From the NCBI GenBank assembly GCA_951799405.1, contig OX637342.1, positions 15,795,298-15,859,297 on the forward strand: a DNA stretch of 64,000 bases, given 5' to 3'. Positions 33,596 to 44,731 of this stretch are shown one piece after another; within the stretch, counting starts at the first letter, position 1; each line of letters opens with the position of its first letter. A model generated the notes under the pieces. It was given only the letters and a program-made list of their open reading frames with translations. It was not told where the DNA came from and ran no database searches. Source of the stretch: Agapetus fuscipes (taxonomy: Eukaryota; Arthropoda; Insecta; Trichoptera; Glossosomatidae). The position numbers and the translations under genes are program-made.

Positions 33596-34575
33596 TGCCC
33601 GCTTTCCACTGCGAGCGGAGCTGACTCCGTACGGACTCCGCTCGACTAGCAACAGTAAATTTCATAGAAGTGCTTCCACCGACAGCGAGTCAGCGGAGCG
33701 GACTGAGCGAGTACAAAGAGTTACGAAAGTGGTCGCAGAGTTGAGCGAGTTTCCAGCGGACTCCGTACGGACTCCGCTCGACTAGCAACAGTAAATTTCA
33801 TAGAAGTGCTTCCACCGACAGCGGAGTGAGCGGAGCAGGCTGAGCGAGTAAAAATGACTCCGCTGTGTCATGGTCTCGGCCGCTAGTTTTCAACTGACTC
33901 AGCTCCCCCGTGCCCCCCGCGCCAACCCGCGCAGTTGCGTGACAGCGATAAAACACACCATACATGATTTACAAAAACACATCATACATTATTTTATAAA
34001 TTTGAAAATATTAAAATGTATGTTTTATTTCAAATATCTACATTTTATGTTTAAAGCAAAATAATACATTACTTTTTATGTTTCGAAACAAAAAAAAACT
34101 CTTTTATTAATAATTAAAACGTTTGATCTGGGCGTAGGCTGCAACGAGCTGTCACACACTGCACATCATACATTATTTTATAAATTTGAAAATATTAAAA
34201 TGTATGTTTTATTTCAAACATCTACTTTTTATGTATTAAAGCAAAATAATATATTACTTTTTATTTTTCGAAACAAAAAAAAAAACTTTTTTTACTAATA
34301 ATTAAAACGTTTGATCTGGGCGTAGGCTGCAACGAGCTGTCACACACTAGTTGGCTCCGCTAAGCCAGCTGTAGATGGAAGGCAAACAACTCTTTCATCT
34401 GACTCATCTCATTTCCCGCCTAGCTCACTCCGCCGAGCTCGTTGGCTGTGGAAGGCAAATACCATTATTTTTTAAAACTCTTTCGCAATGGAAGGCCAAA
34501 ACTATTTCACTACGCTCCGCTCAGCTATTTCCCGCTCCCGCTCAGCTATTTCCCGCTCGCAGTGGAAAGCGGGCA
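33596..34575. mobile_element. PIF/Harbinger-like non-autonomous element (980 bp)
   Basis: Inverted ends of at least 22 bp (TGCCCGCTTTCCACTGCGAG) are flanked by TTA on both sides (33593-33595, 34576-34578). No transposase is present. Two internal blocks are tandemly duplicated: one of ~150 bp (GACTCCGTACGGACTCCGCT, twice within 33610-33840) and one of ~190 bp (AATATTAAAATGTATGTTTT, twice within 33970-34350). Confidence 0.85.
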
Positions 34576-34754
34576 TTAATGTGTGAGAATCTGAGAGCTC
34601 GTTGTGATAACGGAGCGTGGTTGTGAGTTGAAAAACTACCAGACGATTTGGTCGTTACTGTATGATGCGGTGACGATAGCCTGGCACTGAAAGAATGAAA
34701 AGAAAACATTTTATTTTTGTCAAGAGAAATTATCTCTTGCTTGCAATCTATAAT

Positions 34755-35137
34755 CCATTTGGCAAAGATAATATATTAGATTTAAGATTTTAAACGCGTT
34801 ATGCATTCTCATAAGCAGGCACGTACATGTTCGCGCTTACACATGCCGCATGCGGACTTGCAATATAAAAACCCAATCTCAAATGCACATAAACCCTGCA
34901 ACTCTTGATGACGTTCCCTGAAACAGGGGTGACATGGGTAAAGTGAACATTTTCTACAGCATGGGTGGCAAAAGTTGCAGGGCTTATATTCATTTGAGAT
35001 TGGGTTTTTATGTTGTATGTAAGTCCACGTACGGCATGAGTAAGCGTGAACTTATTCGTGTCTGCTTATGGGAATGCATTTAATATGAATCTCAAATGAT
35101 ACATATCTTTGCAACATAGATTTAGATTTAGATTTAG
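34755..35137. repeat. Two family C pieces, opposite orientation
   Basis: A minus-strand copy (34755-34968) runs to CATGGGTGG and is followed directly by a plus-strand piece (34969-35137) from CAAAAGTTGCAGGGCTTATA to a (TTTAGA)n tail. The two copies face each other around a short centre. Confidence 0.7.
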
Positions 35138-35140
35138 AAG

Positions 35141-35268
35141 AAAGCCCATCCAGCCTTATAGCAATTGGGTCATCCGTGAGAATTGGCGCTTTCTATAGAG
35201 ACGACCAAGCTCGCAGAGGACTCTTGAGGTGTGATTCACACAAAAACAGCGCTCACCAAATAAATCAT
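35141..35268 (+). repeat. SINE B 3' fragment
   Basis: 5'-truncated copy from GCCCATCCAGCCTTATAGC to CTCACCAAATAAATCAT, adjacent to the family C tail. Confidence 0.8.
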
Positions 35269-35614
35269 TAAAATGTTTTTATTATTAACGAAGTGAATGA
35301 ATGTTGGAAACAATCTTGATCCAGAAAATAAGAAAATAAAGAAAGATTTGAATGCTGGAGCGATCTGTTGCGACCGCACTATACTTGGTTTGGCTGAGTG
35401 CTCGTGAGTGACCATTGGTCACAGTTCTTCTACTTCCGCCGACTTATTATTTCTGTCTGTGATTTAATAAACACCATTGTTATACCTGTAGAGAATAATT
35501 CATCCACAACAAAATAACACACAGCACATGTCTCACATATTCCTCATTCTCTAAATGCATTCATACAACTGTTTACAATTGAATGGTTGTTGAAAAGAAA
35601 ATGTTACAAAACAT

Positions 35615-36148
35615 TCTAATCTAATCTTATCTTAGTTGCAAAGACATTTTAACATTTAAAATCCGTATTAAATGCATGCCCATAAAACAGACACGTGTAA
35701 GTTTACCGGTTTACGCTTACAAATGCTAAATGTGTACTTGCAAGCTTAAATCTATACCTCAAATGAATTTGAGCCCTACAACTCTTGCCGACCTTCCCTG
35801 AAACAGCGGTGACATTAGCAAAGTGAACCATTTTTTACAGTATGGATGGTCATTGGTCAACCATATTCCCATGGTTGGTAACCAGGTTCCTTAACTTATA
35901 GGTTGATATCCCGCTGACCACCCATGCTGTAAAAATGGTTCACTTTTCCAATGGCACCCCTGTTTCAGGGAAGGACGGCAAGAGTTGCAGGGTGTATGTC
36001 CATTTGAGATTTGGGTTTTTATGTTGTAGTTTCACATGCGGCATATGCAAGTGCGAACTTGTACGTGTCTGTTTGTGAGAATGCATATAATGAGAATCTC
36101 CAATATAAAATATAAATTTGCAACTAAGATTAGATAAGATTAGTCAAG
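35615..36148. repeat. Head-to-head pair of family C copies
   Basis: A minus copy (35615-35880) ending CATGGTTGGTAACCAGG meets a plus copy (35885-36148) starting CCTTAACTTATAGGTTG. Their (TTAGA)-type tails lie at the two outer ends. The pair forms a long imperfect inverted repeat. Confidence 0.75.
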
Positions 36149-37069
36149 GGTCAATCTGAGAAAAAATGGAAAACGTACCTACCTACTTGAGAATGCTACA
36201 AATATTGATTAAATTTTTATACAAAAATCAACAGAGTAACATTTTGATGCAGCTCGCTCGACGCCCTGACTTAAACTGTCATTTACCTAGTGTGGTAGTT
36301 CATGCCTTTTTTTAATACCTGAAATTCATCTCGTAGTTATTATAGACTAGTTGTTGGCACGTTTTTTTTTTTGACAGACTTAGTATTAAAGTTAGTTGTC
36401 TTTGCATCAACTTAGAATTAACTGAATGTTTCGTTCAAAATTAAATATTTTTGTACTAAGTGTCTTATTCAATTCATAATATATGTGTTCTTTTTTCATA
36501 AAAACAACATGATGCATTTAAAACGTAAGAAATACTTGATAAAACCGCAGGGTTTATTTTCATTAAGAAACAAATATAGATATTTAATATATATATATGA
36601 TACAAATATTCAGTAACAAAAAGGTTCAGTTTTTTTACTAACAATTTGTCAACGATTAAAAAGTTACCTTTAAAATATAAAATAAAAATACAAATAAAGA
36701 CCCCGCGATAATGACCTTATCCATTAAGGTTTTTTTTTCGTTAACTTACCCAAATTATTATTCAGGAAACGGTGTTAAATTATTAATTTTGTTTTTTCCT
36801 TACCAAGCAGGTGATTTTTTTTTATTCGCTTTCATCAGTATTTTGACTTGAAAAGGCTTTGTCATTGTGAGGTAAAGTAGGCATAGTTTATAAAAAACGT
36901 AATTTTAAGTAAATAATTAAAGTTTTACTTTATTGATAAAATCAAATAGTAGATATTTTAAGCTTTTCCATCAATATTTTGAGTCAATTAAATGATAGGT
37001 CGTTTTTTAAGGATAACCAACTGTATTTTTAAAATGATTCACTTTTGACTATCTTATCCTATTATCTTT
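36149..37069. other. AT-rich intergenic DNA, nothing recognised
   Basis: Long A and T runs without open frames of interest. No TIR pair or tRNA-like head was seen. Confidence 0.45.
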
Positions 37070-37170
37070 ATCTATAATCTAAGCTGCCAAGATGCATTAA
37101 TATTTTAGATTCATATTGAATGCATTCCCACTAGCAGACACGTGAGAGTTTGCGCTTAAACATCCAGTAT
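37070..37170 (-). repeat. Family C fragment
   Basis: The tail-end half of a copy (ATAATCTAAGCTGCCAAGAT, then CATTCCCACTAGCAGACACG). It is cut shortly before the SINE B that follows. Confidence 0.65.
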
Positions 37171-37202
37171 GTAGAAGCGCGTGCGTACCAAGGCTTAGAA
37201 TG

Positions 37203-37492
37203 TGATTTATTTTGTTAGCTCTGTTTTTGTGTGAATCACTCATCAATAGCCCTCTAGAAGCTTGGTTGTATCTATAGAAAGCGCTAATTCTCAAGCTAAA
37301 CCTAGTTGCTGTAAGGCTGAATGAACCATTGGAGACAGTTCTTTTATAAAGTTGCATGAAGTTTTCAACCCAGTGGAGATCAGAATTTGAAAATTAAATT
37401 ACATAATTCTGTCGTACTCTGCCAGGAATCGAACCAACTATTTTCCGATTACATATCCGTAGCACTAACCGCTAGACTACGGACCGATCTAA
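37203..37492 (-). repeat. SINE B, diverged
   Basis: Minus-strand copy with head GATCGGTCCGTAGTCTAGCG and B box GGTTCGATTCC. The body is diverged (GAACTGTCTCCAATGG). Confidence 0.75.
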
Positions 37493-37539
37493 AATTTCGT
37501 ATCTGTAATCTAAACATGAACAAGTTGCATCTATACAAT

Positions 37540-37705
37540 CTATAATAATATTATCTAAGTTTCTTAGATGTATTAACATTTAAAATTCATATTTAATGCA
37601 TGTCCACAAACAGACACGTGTAAGTTCGTGCTTACAAACGCTGTAAGTGTACTTGCAAATTAAAATCCAAACCTCAAATCAACATAAACCCTGCAACTGA
37701 CTGTT
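37540..37705 (-). repeat. Family C fragment
   Basis: Partial copy from TATCTAAGTTTCTTAGATG to CATAAACCCTGCAACTG, lacking the head third. Confidence 0.65.
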
Positions 37706-37784
37706 AAAATGCTAGAATTCCACATTTAGTATGAAAATGAGATGGCACCTTACAACTTACAATTTTTTTTAAATTGATTTTTTT

Positions 37785-38025
37785 AATATTTTAGAAACAA
37801 AATTCTATTCAAACACTGTGTTTTTTCCCATACCTGTATACTGATTTATTTTAATTATAAATTACAAACTTTTTCGACCTTATATGAAGGTCATCATCAG
37901 GTAGGAGTACATGATGGTAGGATGATGACCTATATGGTCAAAAACGTTTGTAATTTATAATTCAAATAAATCAATATATTTTGTGAAAACAAACAGTGTT
38001 TAAATATAATTTTGTGTCCAAAATA
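37785..38025. mobile_element. Long inverted repeat with hammerhead-like arms
   Basis: Two ~115-bp arms mirror each other around about 37905 (left AATTATAAATTACAAACTTT; right ACGTTTGTAATTTATAATT). The left arm read on the minus strand has CTGATGA, stem GACCTT/AAGGTC, GAA, AAAGTT and TGTAA, close to a hammerhead core. The right arm on the plus strand has lost key bases (GGATGATGACC, GGTCAAAAACG). Confidence 0.6.
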
Positions 38026-38674
38026 TATACAAAATCAATCAATTTGAATTTTCACAGTGTTAATACACAAACCATAAAAAATATAATCTTTTTTAATGCC
38101 ATATAACTCCCTTACTTTGTTGAAGGGACTACCTGTTTATACTTGGGGTAGGTGGTGACCTTAATTACTAAGCACGTCCCTTTTATATGCCTATTCTGAT
38201 TAATCACCCCTGACTGACGGGACATGAATTATTGATAATATTTATATTTCAATGGCTGAATACTAATTTCAAATGTGTGCCACACAATATCGTGTTCTCT
38301 TTTTGAAAAAGGGATTCCAATTTCAAATCCCACAACTTGAAAATATTTTCGAAACCAAGAACACCTTTGCGTCATTGGAAATGGAATTTCAATGGATGTC
38401 GAAAAAAACATGTAAGTCTGACAATGCTATCTACATCTCTCTCTGGCATAATTCATTACAATGGTTTATTTAATGATGTGAAAGAGCAAGCATTATTGTC
38501 GCTTAACACTCTTGAATAGATTTTTTTACGCCTAGAATATCACGTTACGGCTTTTATGAATTTAATACAATGATTGATATGTACTTAATTTGGTCTAAAA
38601 ACCAACTGAGAATTGAGTTGCATTGCGCACAAAATATCTATGATCTAAGTTGCAAAAATTGGTTCCATGATATA

Positions 38675-39130
38675 ACGACACAGTGACAAAACAACACAAG
38701 ACAGAACGACAGATGACAGAACGACACAGTGACAAAACAACACATGACAGAACGACAAAACGACAGATGACAGAACGACACAGTGACAAAACAACACATG
38801 ACATAACGACAGAACGACAGATGATAGAACGACATATCGCTCCCTCAGTTCTTGTTTATCGTATACGCCAATCTGGTCAAATATGACTTTTTCATGCAGT
38901 TGTCTTATGAATCAAATTCTACACAATCTGAGCTAAGAAAAACCGTAAAACTCGATAATGTGAGAGTTCTTTTAAATATTTTTTAAATAAATTTCTTGTT
39001 TCCATAAGACACATTGGTCCAGTACACATGCAAACATTGCTCATGTAAAATTTTCTCAATGGAGTATACGATAAACAAGAACTAAGGCAGCGATATGTCA
39101 GAACGACGCAGTGACAAAACGACACAAGAC
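38675..39130. repeat. ACAGAACGACAGATG minisatellite
   Basis: Repeats of GACAGAACGACA, GATGACAGAACGACACAGTG and ACAAAACAACACATGAC occupy 38675-38833 and resume at 39097-39130. A MITE (38838-39092) interrupts the array. Confidence 0.8.
38838..39092. mobile_element. MITE, CGCT...AGTTCTTGTTTATCG ends, 4-bp duplication
   Basis: The ends CGCTCCCTCAGTTCTTGTTT and CGCTGCCTTAGTTCTTGTTT extend to ATCGTATAC in inverted orientation, about 29 bp. ATAT flanks both ends. The 255-bp body is non-coding and matches the MITE at 42051-45766. Confidence 0.8.
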
Positions 39131-39199
39131 CTGAATGGGTCGAGTCACAAATGTCGAGGCTCTTTCTCGTTTAAATGCAAGAGCAGAACTCCTAGTTTT

Positions 39200-39485
39200 C
39201 AACGTGCAACTAAGCCATACATATAGTGCAATTTCTTATGGCTTGTTGCACAAATACAGGGGCCGGCCTCGCCCAACCACCTCACTTACTGAGGGAGTTT
39301 CCCTACTCCCGGAAGGGAAGGTTCTCATTTCTTGTGAAGGCTGAGAAAAATTTGCCGGTACTTTGAATTTGAGTTTGAAATAAACAAAGAAACAGGAAAA
39401 TATTATTTCTGACACCCTTGGTATGGAAACCTAGCCTTCCGGTATTAAACGTAAGCGTTCTACCAACTGGGCTATCAACTGATCT
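39200..39485 (-). repeat. SINE A, diverged
   Basis: Minus-strand copy with head GATAGCCCAGTTGGTAG and body TCAGAAATAATATTTTCCTG. It ends near GCACTATATGTATGGCTTAG. Confidence 0.7.
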
Positions 39486-39574
39486 ATCGGTCGTCATTGT
39501 AATCTGGAATCATTTTTCGCAGTGTGCTAATACAAACACAGTTTGTTTATTTACAGAAAGTTTAACAATAAACT

Positions 39575-39705
39575 GTAAGGCCCGGTATTTTCAATGTTAG
39601 CATATGTGACTTCAAACTGATAAAAAAAACTACCCACGCAATTGACTTACCTAAGTGTGTCCTTTTCATTCAGTATAAAGTCGCTATGTTGACAAATATG
39701 CTGGT
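39575..39705. mobile_element. Short MITE-like inverted repeat
   Basis: It shares TTTTCAATGTTAGCATATG and CCTTTTCATTCAGTATAAAG with the element at 22065-22205. The ends are mutually inverted. Confidence 0.5.
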
Positions 39706-40046
39706 GGTTTCAAAGGTATACATATGCTATAGATCTTTTTCTACTTCTTCTTGGTCCTCCTTCCACTCTCTTCTTATTACTCCTCGGGCGCTTCTTCTCC
39801 ACAAATAAATCCACGACGCTTGAAGAAACCTATCAAACCTGCCTCTTGAGACGCTGTAAGTATATGCAGTGAAGCGCAACCCTCATTTTATCATTTTTAG
39901 TGTGAATAAAATGGAGATCAAACATTGTTTTTAGTATTTTTTAGGGCGTGGTGGTTCACACACTGAAAGTCCATTGTATTCAGTACCCTGAGTACGAGTT
40001 GCAAAACTTGATTAAAGTAAAGTTTACGGAAAGTATTAAAGAGTGG
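39706..40046. other. Intergenic DNA, nothing recognised
   Basis: No gene or repeat was assigned. Confidence 0.4.
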
Positions 40047-40160
40047 TTTTCCCCAAAATCTGCCGTTTTTTTTTGTTTGAACTTGATTTTCTTCATCACT
40101 GTTACTCTTTTGCTAAGGCCATAAAGCGTAAGAAAAAAAAACGGCAGATTTTGGGGAAAA
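40047..40160. repeat. Perfect 28-bp hairpin
   Basis: The arms at 40047-40074 and 40133-40160 are exact inverted copies (core CCCCAAAATCTGCCG, with T9/A9 inner ends) around a 58-bp loop. A hammerhead core lies 62 bp further right. Confidence 0.75.
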
Positions 40161-40222
40161 AATACTACTACGGGTACAGTTTGTACAAAAATCAATTTAT
40201 TTATTTTTGTTACAAATATCAC

Positions 40223-40262
40223 TGCTCCTGAAGATGCCTTTTAAGGCGAAAATATTTGAGCA
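40223..40262 (+). ncRNA. Hammerhead ribozyme motif
   Basis: All elements are present. Stem I TGCTC (40223-40227)/GAGCA (40258-40262); CTGAAGA (40228-40234); stem II GCCTT/AAGGC with a 2-nt loop (40236-40247); GAAA (40248-40251); palindromic stem III AATATT (40251-40256); cleavage-site T (40257). CUGANGA, GAAA and UH are matched. As at 7977-8019, stem III has no loop, implying a dimeric fold. Its stem and loop sequences differ from the first motif, so base pairing is conserved without sequence identity. Confidence 0.65.
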
Positions 40263-41357
40263 ATAAAAAAAGAAGTAAATAAAAGAGTGAACTAAAACTG
40301 TGTAATTCTTTTATAATCATGGATTTGAAAAATAAGTTGATTTTTGTGCAAACTGAAATTGTTTTTTAGTAGTGATATTTATATAAAGGACAACGTTTAT
40401 TTATGTTTCTGCATTACTTTAAAGGGTTGCGTCTGATTTTTCAGGACCGATGAAAAATATATTCGTCATCTGAGAAAAGGGTTTCAAAAGTGATTTATGC
40501 AAAAAAAAAAAACCTACTCTCTTTTTAGTGAGCAACAGCTTACAAGTCTATTAATTTGCTATGTACATGAAAAAAGTATTGAAACTGTATTCATATAAAA
40601 AAAGTAAAGATAAATGATATTTTATTAATAAATTATTTTGTACCTCCATGACCACGGAAAATGATCAAAAATTCTATCAGTGTTTTTCTCAAAACATTTG
40701 ATCTATAGATGATCTACAGGTCATCGATTTTTTGTATGGAAAATTCACTGCAAGCTACGGATGAGCCAAGGCTATGCTAATTGAGAATAACACCGTATTC
40801 ATTTGGTTACGGACTTTTAACTATTTAAAAATGAGCGGCTATAAATTGAATGCCTCATCAATTTTTGATTATGTTTTAATTTTCAAAATATTTTTGAAGT
40901 CTTTGAGAAGCTCTTGGAATCGAGGGCCCTGGTTCAATCATACCGCTAGAACTGCCCTTAATCGAGTCATGTACTAGCTCATTAGCTTAGAAAACAATCT
41001 AAATATAGATATTGATTTTTTAATAGATGGTTGAGGATCCCTGCTGTTGTACGAGATCCGTAATAAAGTCGGCGCCGGTTGTAGCAGCTCACAATACGGT
41101 GGCAGGGGTGGCCAACCCGCAGCCCTGTGGGGGAGGGGGAGGGGGGTGGCAGGGCCGCTTAGGGGTGCGGTCCGTAGACAGGCAATCGATGAAACCACCC
41201 ATGGCTTATATACATCATGAAATAATATAGACGTAAAGGTGAGTATACAAGAAAATGTGAAATATCTTCATGAAAAAAATACCCTGAATTTTTCATGGAT
41301 ATAGATTTCTTCTTTTTATCACTTTCATTCTAGTTTTCTAAGGTTTTTGGATGTCTA
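40263..41357. other. Intergenic DNA, one weak hAT-like end
   Basis: No gene was found. CAGGGGTGGCCAACCCGCAG at 41102 resembles a hAT terminal repeat, but no partner end or duplication was found. Confidence 0.4.
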
Positions 41358-41608
41358 TAATCTATAATCTGTAATCTAAGTTGCAAGGATATATTCATTC
41401 AAAGCTCTCAGATGTATGCCCACAAACAAACACGTGTAGTTCGCGCTTACAAATGCTGATTGTGTACTTACAAATAAAATCCAAACCTCAAATCAACATA
41501 AGCCCTGCAACTCTTGCCGACATTCCCTGAAACAGGGATGACATTGGCCAAGTGAACCATTTTTTACAGTATGGGTGGTCAGCCTCATACCAACCTATAA
41601 GTCAAGGA
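41358..41608 (-). repeat. Family C repeat, full copy
   Basis: Copy from TAATCTAAGTTGCAAGGATA to CCAACCTATAAGTCAAGGAA. Confidence 0.8.
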
Positions 41609-41917
41609 ATAATGTATGTATGTAATAATGAATGTACCTACGGATTGAAAATTCATTTTTAATGTTAATTAAAATTACCTTTTTTTATGCAACACAGATT
41701 TATTTTCACATTTTTGAGTTCAAACTACGTAAAAGCTATCGGGTTTTATCCGTCCATCTTCACAGGCTAACTTCATACTAGTGATACGTAAAAAAAAATG
41801 CGTAATGCCCCGAAAATAGTAAAATGTATGGAAGGTAAAACAGAACTCCTTGTGAGTGATTTAGTTTTCATATTTTAATCCGATTTAAAACAAAGAAAAT
41901 AACATTTTTCAATCAAT

Positions 41918-42050
41918 TTGACCGGTCTAGTGGCAACGCTTCAGATTTGTTAATGGAAGGTTGTGGGCTTGAGTCCCGGCAGAGCACTTAAAATATACTA
42001 TTTATTTTTTCGAATATGCTCTTTGCTGGGTTGACAAATCGTATGCCTTT
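41918..42050 (+). repeat. SINE B 5' half (split copy)
   Basis: The head GACCGGTCTAGTGGCAACGC, B box-like GGGCTTGAGTCCC and body run to AAATCGTATGCCTTT. A 3.7-kb nested insertion then interrupts it. The SINE resumes at 45767. Confidence 0.8.
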
Positions 42051-42260
42051 CGCTCCCCCAGTTCTTGTTTATCGTATACGCCAATCTTGTCAAATATGAC
42101 TTTTTCATGCAGTTGTCTTAAGAATCAAATTCTACACAATCTGAGCTAAGAAAACCGTAAAACTCGATAATGTGAGAGTTGTTTTAAATATTTTTCTAAT
42201 AAATTTCTTGTTTTCATAAGACACATGCAAACATTGTTCATGTAAAATTTTCTTAATGGC

Positions 42261-42888
42261 TGTTATGTTATTTTATAATAACATTGAAAGAACAATCCCG
42301 AAGCGTGCAGTGTATGTTTGTGGGCCGAACGGAGCCGAACGGTCACGGAAGCGGCCGAACTGCACCGTATGAACTAATCAGGCCGTCGTTCGTTAGTTCC
42401 TGGCGAGATGTGAAGTGAGTCAGACGTTAGCGACCAAGCACCAAGCGGTGCAAGAGGGGGCACTACAATGGAGCTCCCTCCCCCCCCATCTACTTGGATT
42501 TCCTGCCAGCAAGGCACCCGCCTTGTGGACCAGAGACATAGGAGCGCCCACCCAGGGGCTCCCACGTGTGGAGGACGTGTGAACCACCGCTAGCCTGGGG
42601 CGCTGCCCCAGGCCTTCCGTTTAGAACTCCAGCCAACGGAATAGGGAGTGTTCTGGTGACAACCTGTAGGTCTGGCCAATCCCTTATTTCCCCTTTCCCC
42701 CCCCCCCCATATTAGTACAGTAATAAACCCTTATTTGTTCATGTTAACTTTATCTTTTCATTATAAAACCCTTCCCAAGATACAAGTAAGCAATGCCAAA
42801 GAAAGAACCCCACGCCCTGAGAGTGATGCTGATGAGAGCTAGCCGGAAGTAAGTATCCTGGTGATACCAAATCAATCGAAACATAACA
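42261..42888 (+). repeat. 5' LTR of non-autonomous element
   Basis: 628 bp, TG...CA. It contains a repeated GCCGAACGG motif near its start. Confidence 0.9.
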
Positions 42889-44731
42889 CTGGCGCATCCA
42901 ACTGGGATTCTTTCGATATTGCGAACTTTTATTTTGGGAATTGTTTTGTGAAGCTCTGTTTTTTTAGTGTATTTTTTTGCTTTCATTGTGACGTCATATG
43001 TTTTCTTGCTTTGATTTTAGAATGAATTGTTTTTGTTTTGATTGCTTTTGCATTTTGCTGTAATGTCCTTTTGACGATTAAAAATTATGATAGAATTTTT
43101 ATATCAATATAAATTGACATGCATTCTTTGAGAAGCCTGAAAAATAGATCATTAAATCTTTTATCATTTGCTAAGAAACCTCGCCATATTTTAATTTTTT
43201 ATGCCAAATTTCATTTTTTCTTCAACATTTAGTATTTTTGTCTATTTTGATTCTAACACTATTTTGGTCGCTTCCTTTTTGTTTTTTGCATTTGCGTAAA
43301 TGTGCTTTGACGATTTAAAATTCTGTGAAATTTTAATATCAATAAAATGTACATGCATTTTTGAGAATTCATTTGAGAAAGCATCATTATTTTGTTTTAT
43401 TTTTTTCACAGAAATCTAGCTTTGTTTATTTTACATAAGTACCTACCTTGAAATTGATGCATTATTTGTTGCTAGGCAAATAAACTTTCACTTTATGTTT
43501 TTTTTCATAAAAGCTTTTAACAAACTTTTTTCCACATTAAAGGATTCTCAGAAGTATTTTATTTAATGTAAGGATTAAGTGTTTGGTAATTTATGATGTT
43601 TTTTCCCCCATTTGTTTTTTTAATGTGCTATTCTCAAAAACATTTTACAATATTTATTTTTTCGGGGTAAACTGGTGATTAGGTCCTTTCGGAAATTTAC
43701 TACGAACTATGGCTATTCTGTTGGCTGCCATTGTAAATAATTTTATAGATTAGCTTTAGGTACTTTTGTGTGTTGTCAGGGAACATTGAAATCGTTCCAA
43801 GAACCCTCAAAAAAAACGATAGAGGATTGTAATTTTTGTAAAAAGGTATCTTAGGATTCATTTTAGTTTAATATTTACGATGGTTTTATTTCTTGCAAGC
43901 CAATAGCATATAACTTTTGTGCGATGTTTGACTGATATACGGGTCACTTGGAGAAATGTAAACTTGATCGGTTCTCAAAAAACATCGGAGAAATTTTGTT
44001 TTATAGTGTACAAATAGGTAATTTAGTTAGAATTAGGATTTCTTGACTACATTTGTTTTTATGTATGTAAATATCTTCAACAGTTTTTTTTTTGTGTAAA
44101 ATTTCAATGGTTTTCCGAATTAACCCTTTGGAAAAAGATTGAATAATGAAGTTTCTTTATTCTTCTAAAAAAATGAAGTGGCGCCATTGAGAAAGAGTGG
44201 GAAAACGTGGTCCTTTGGGCAAGGGAAGCCGTTTTCCGGGATTCTACTTTCGTAGGTCCGTGTGTGGATTTTCCACGGTATGTTGATGTAGGGATGAAAT
44301 TATCACTGCTTTGAGTGGAAATTGATGTAAGGGGAAGAAATGCTGGCCTTTTTATTGGAAAAGGGAGCGCATTTTCTTGAGATTTTACGTTCCGTAAATC
44401 TGGGATCTGATATGCACTTTTGTGTATAAGATGACACTTAAAGCCTTGTTCATTTTGTCGAAGGAGGAAAATGTCTGTGAGTACAGACGTGTTTGAGGCT
44501 CGAAAGAGCCGGTGTATTTGTTATATTTTGTTTGTGTATTCCATATTCACTTTAAGATGTTTTACATGGAATGTTTCACTTTTTTTTCGAGTGAGTTCGT
44601 AGTGGATTTTACGCACTAACATATTAAATATTTTGAGCGAGTCTTGGATGTTGTCTCTACATGTATTTTTTTTTGTATTCAGCTCAGAACTTATTGTTAT
44701 ATAATAGTCGACTCCTGTAACGAGTTATGAC

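Noticed and set aside
36815..36850. Hammerhead-like CTGATGA on the minus strand
   Set aside because: No stem II, and GAAT instead of GAAA follows.
38595..38835. Cys/Ser/Val-rich repetitive minus-strand frames
   Set aside because: They are translations of the ACAGAACGACAG minisatellite.
41102..41150. hAT element end (CAGGGGTGGCCAACC)
   Set aside because: No inverted partner or 8-bp duplication could be found nearby.
42826..42855. CTGATGAGAGC in the LTR
   Set aside because: It is followed by GGAAG rather than GAAA with paired stems. It is a partial match by chance.
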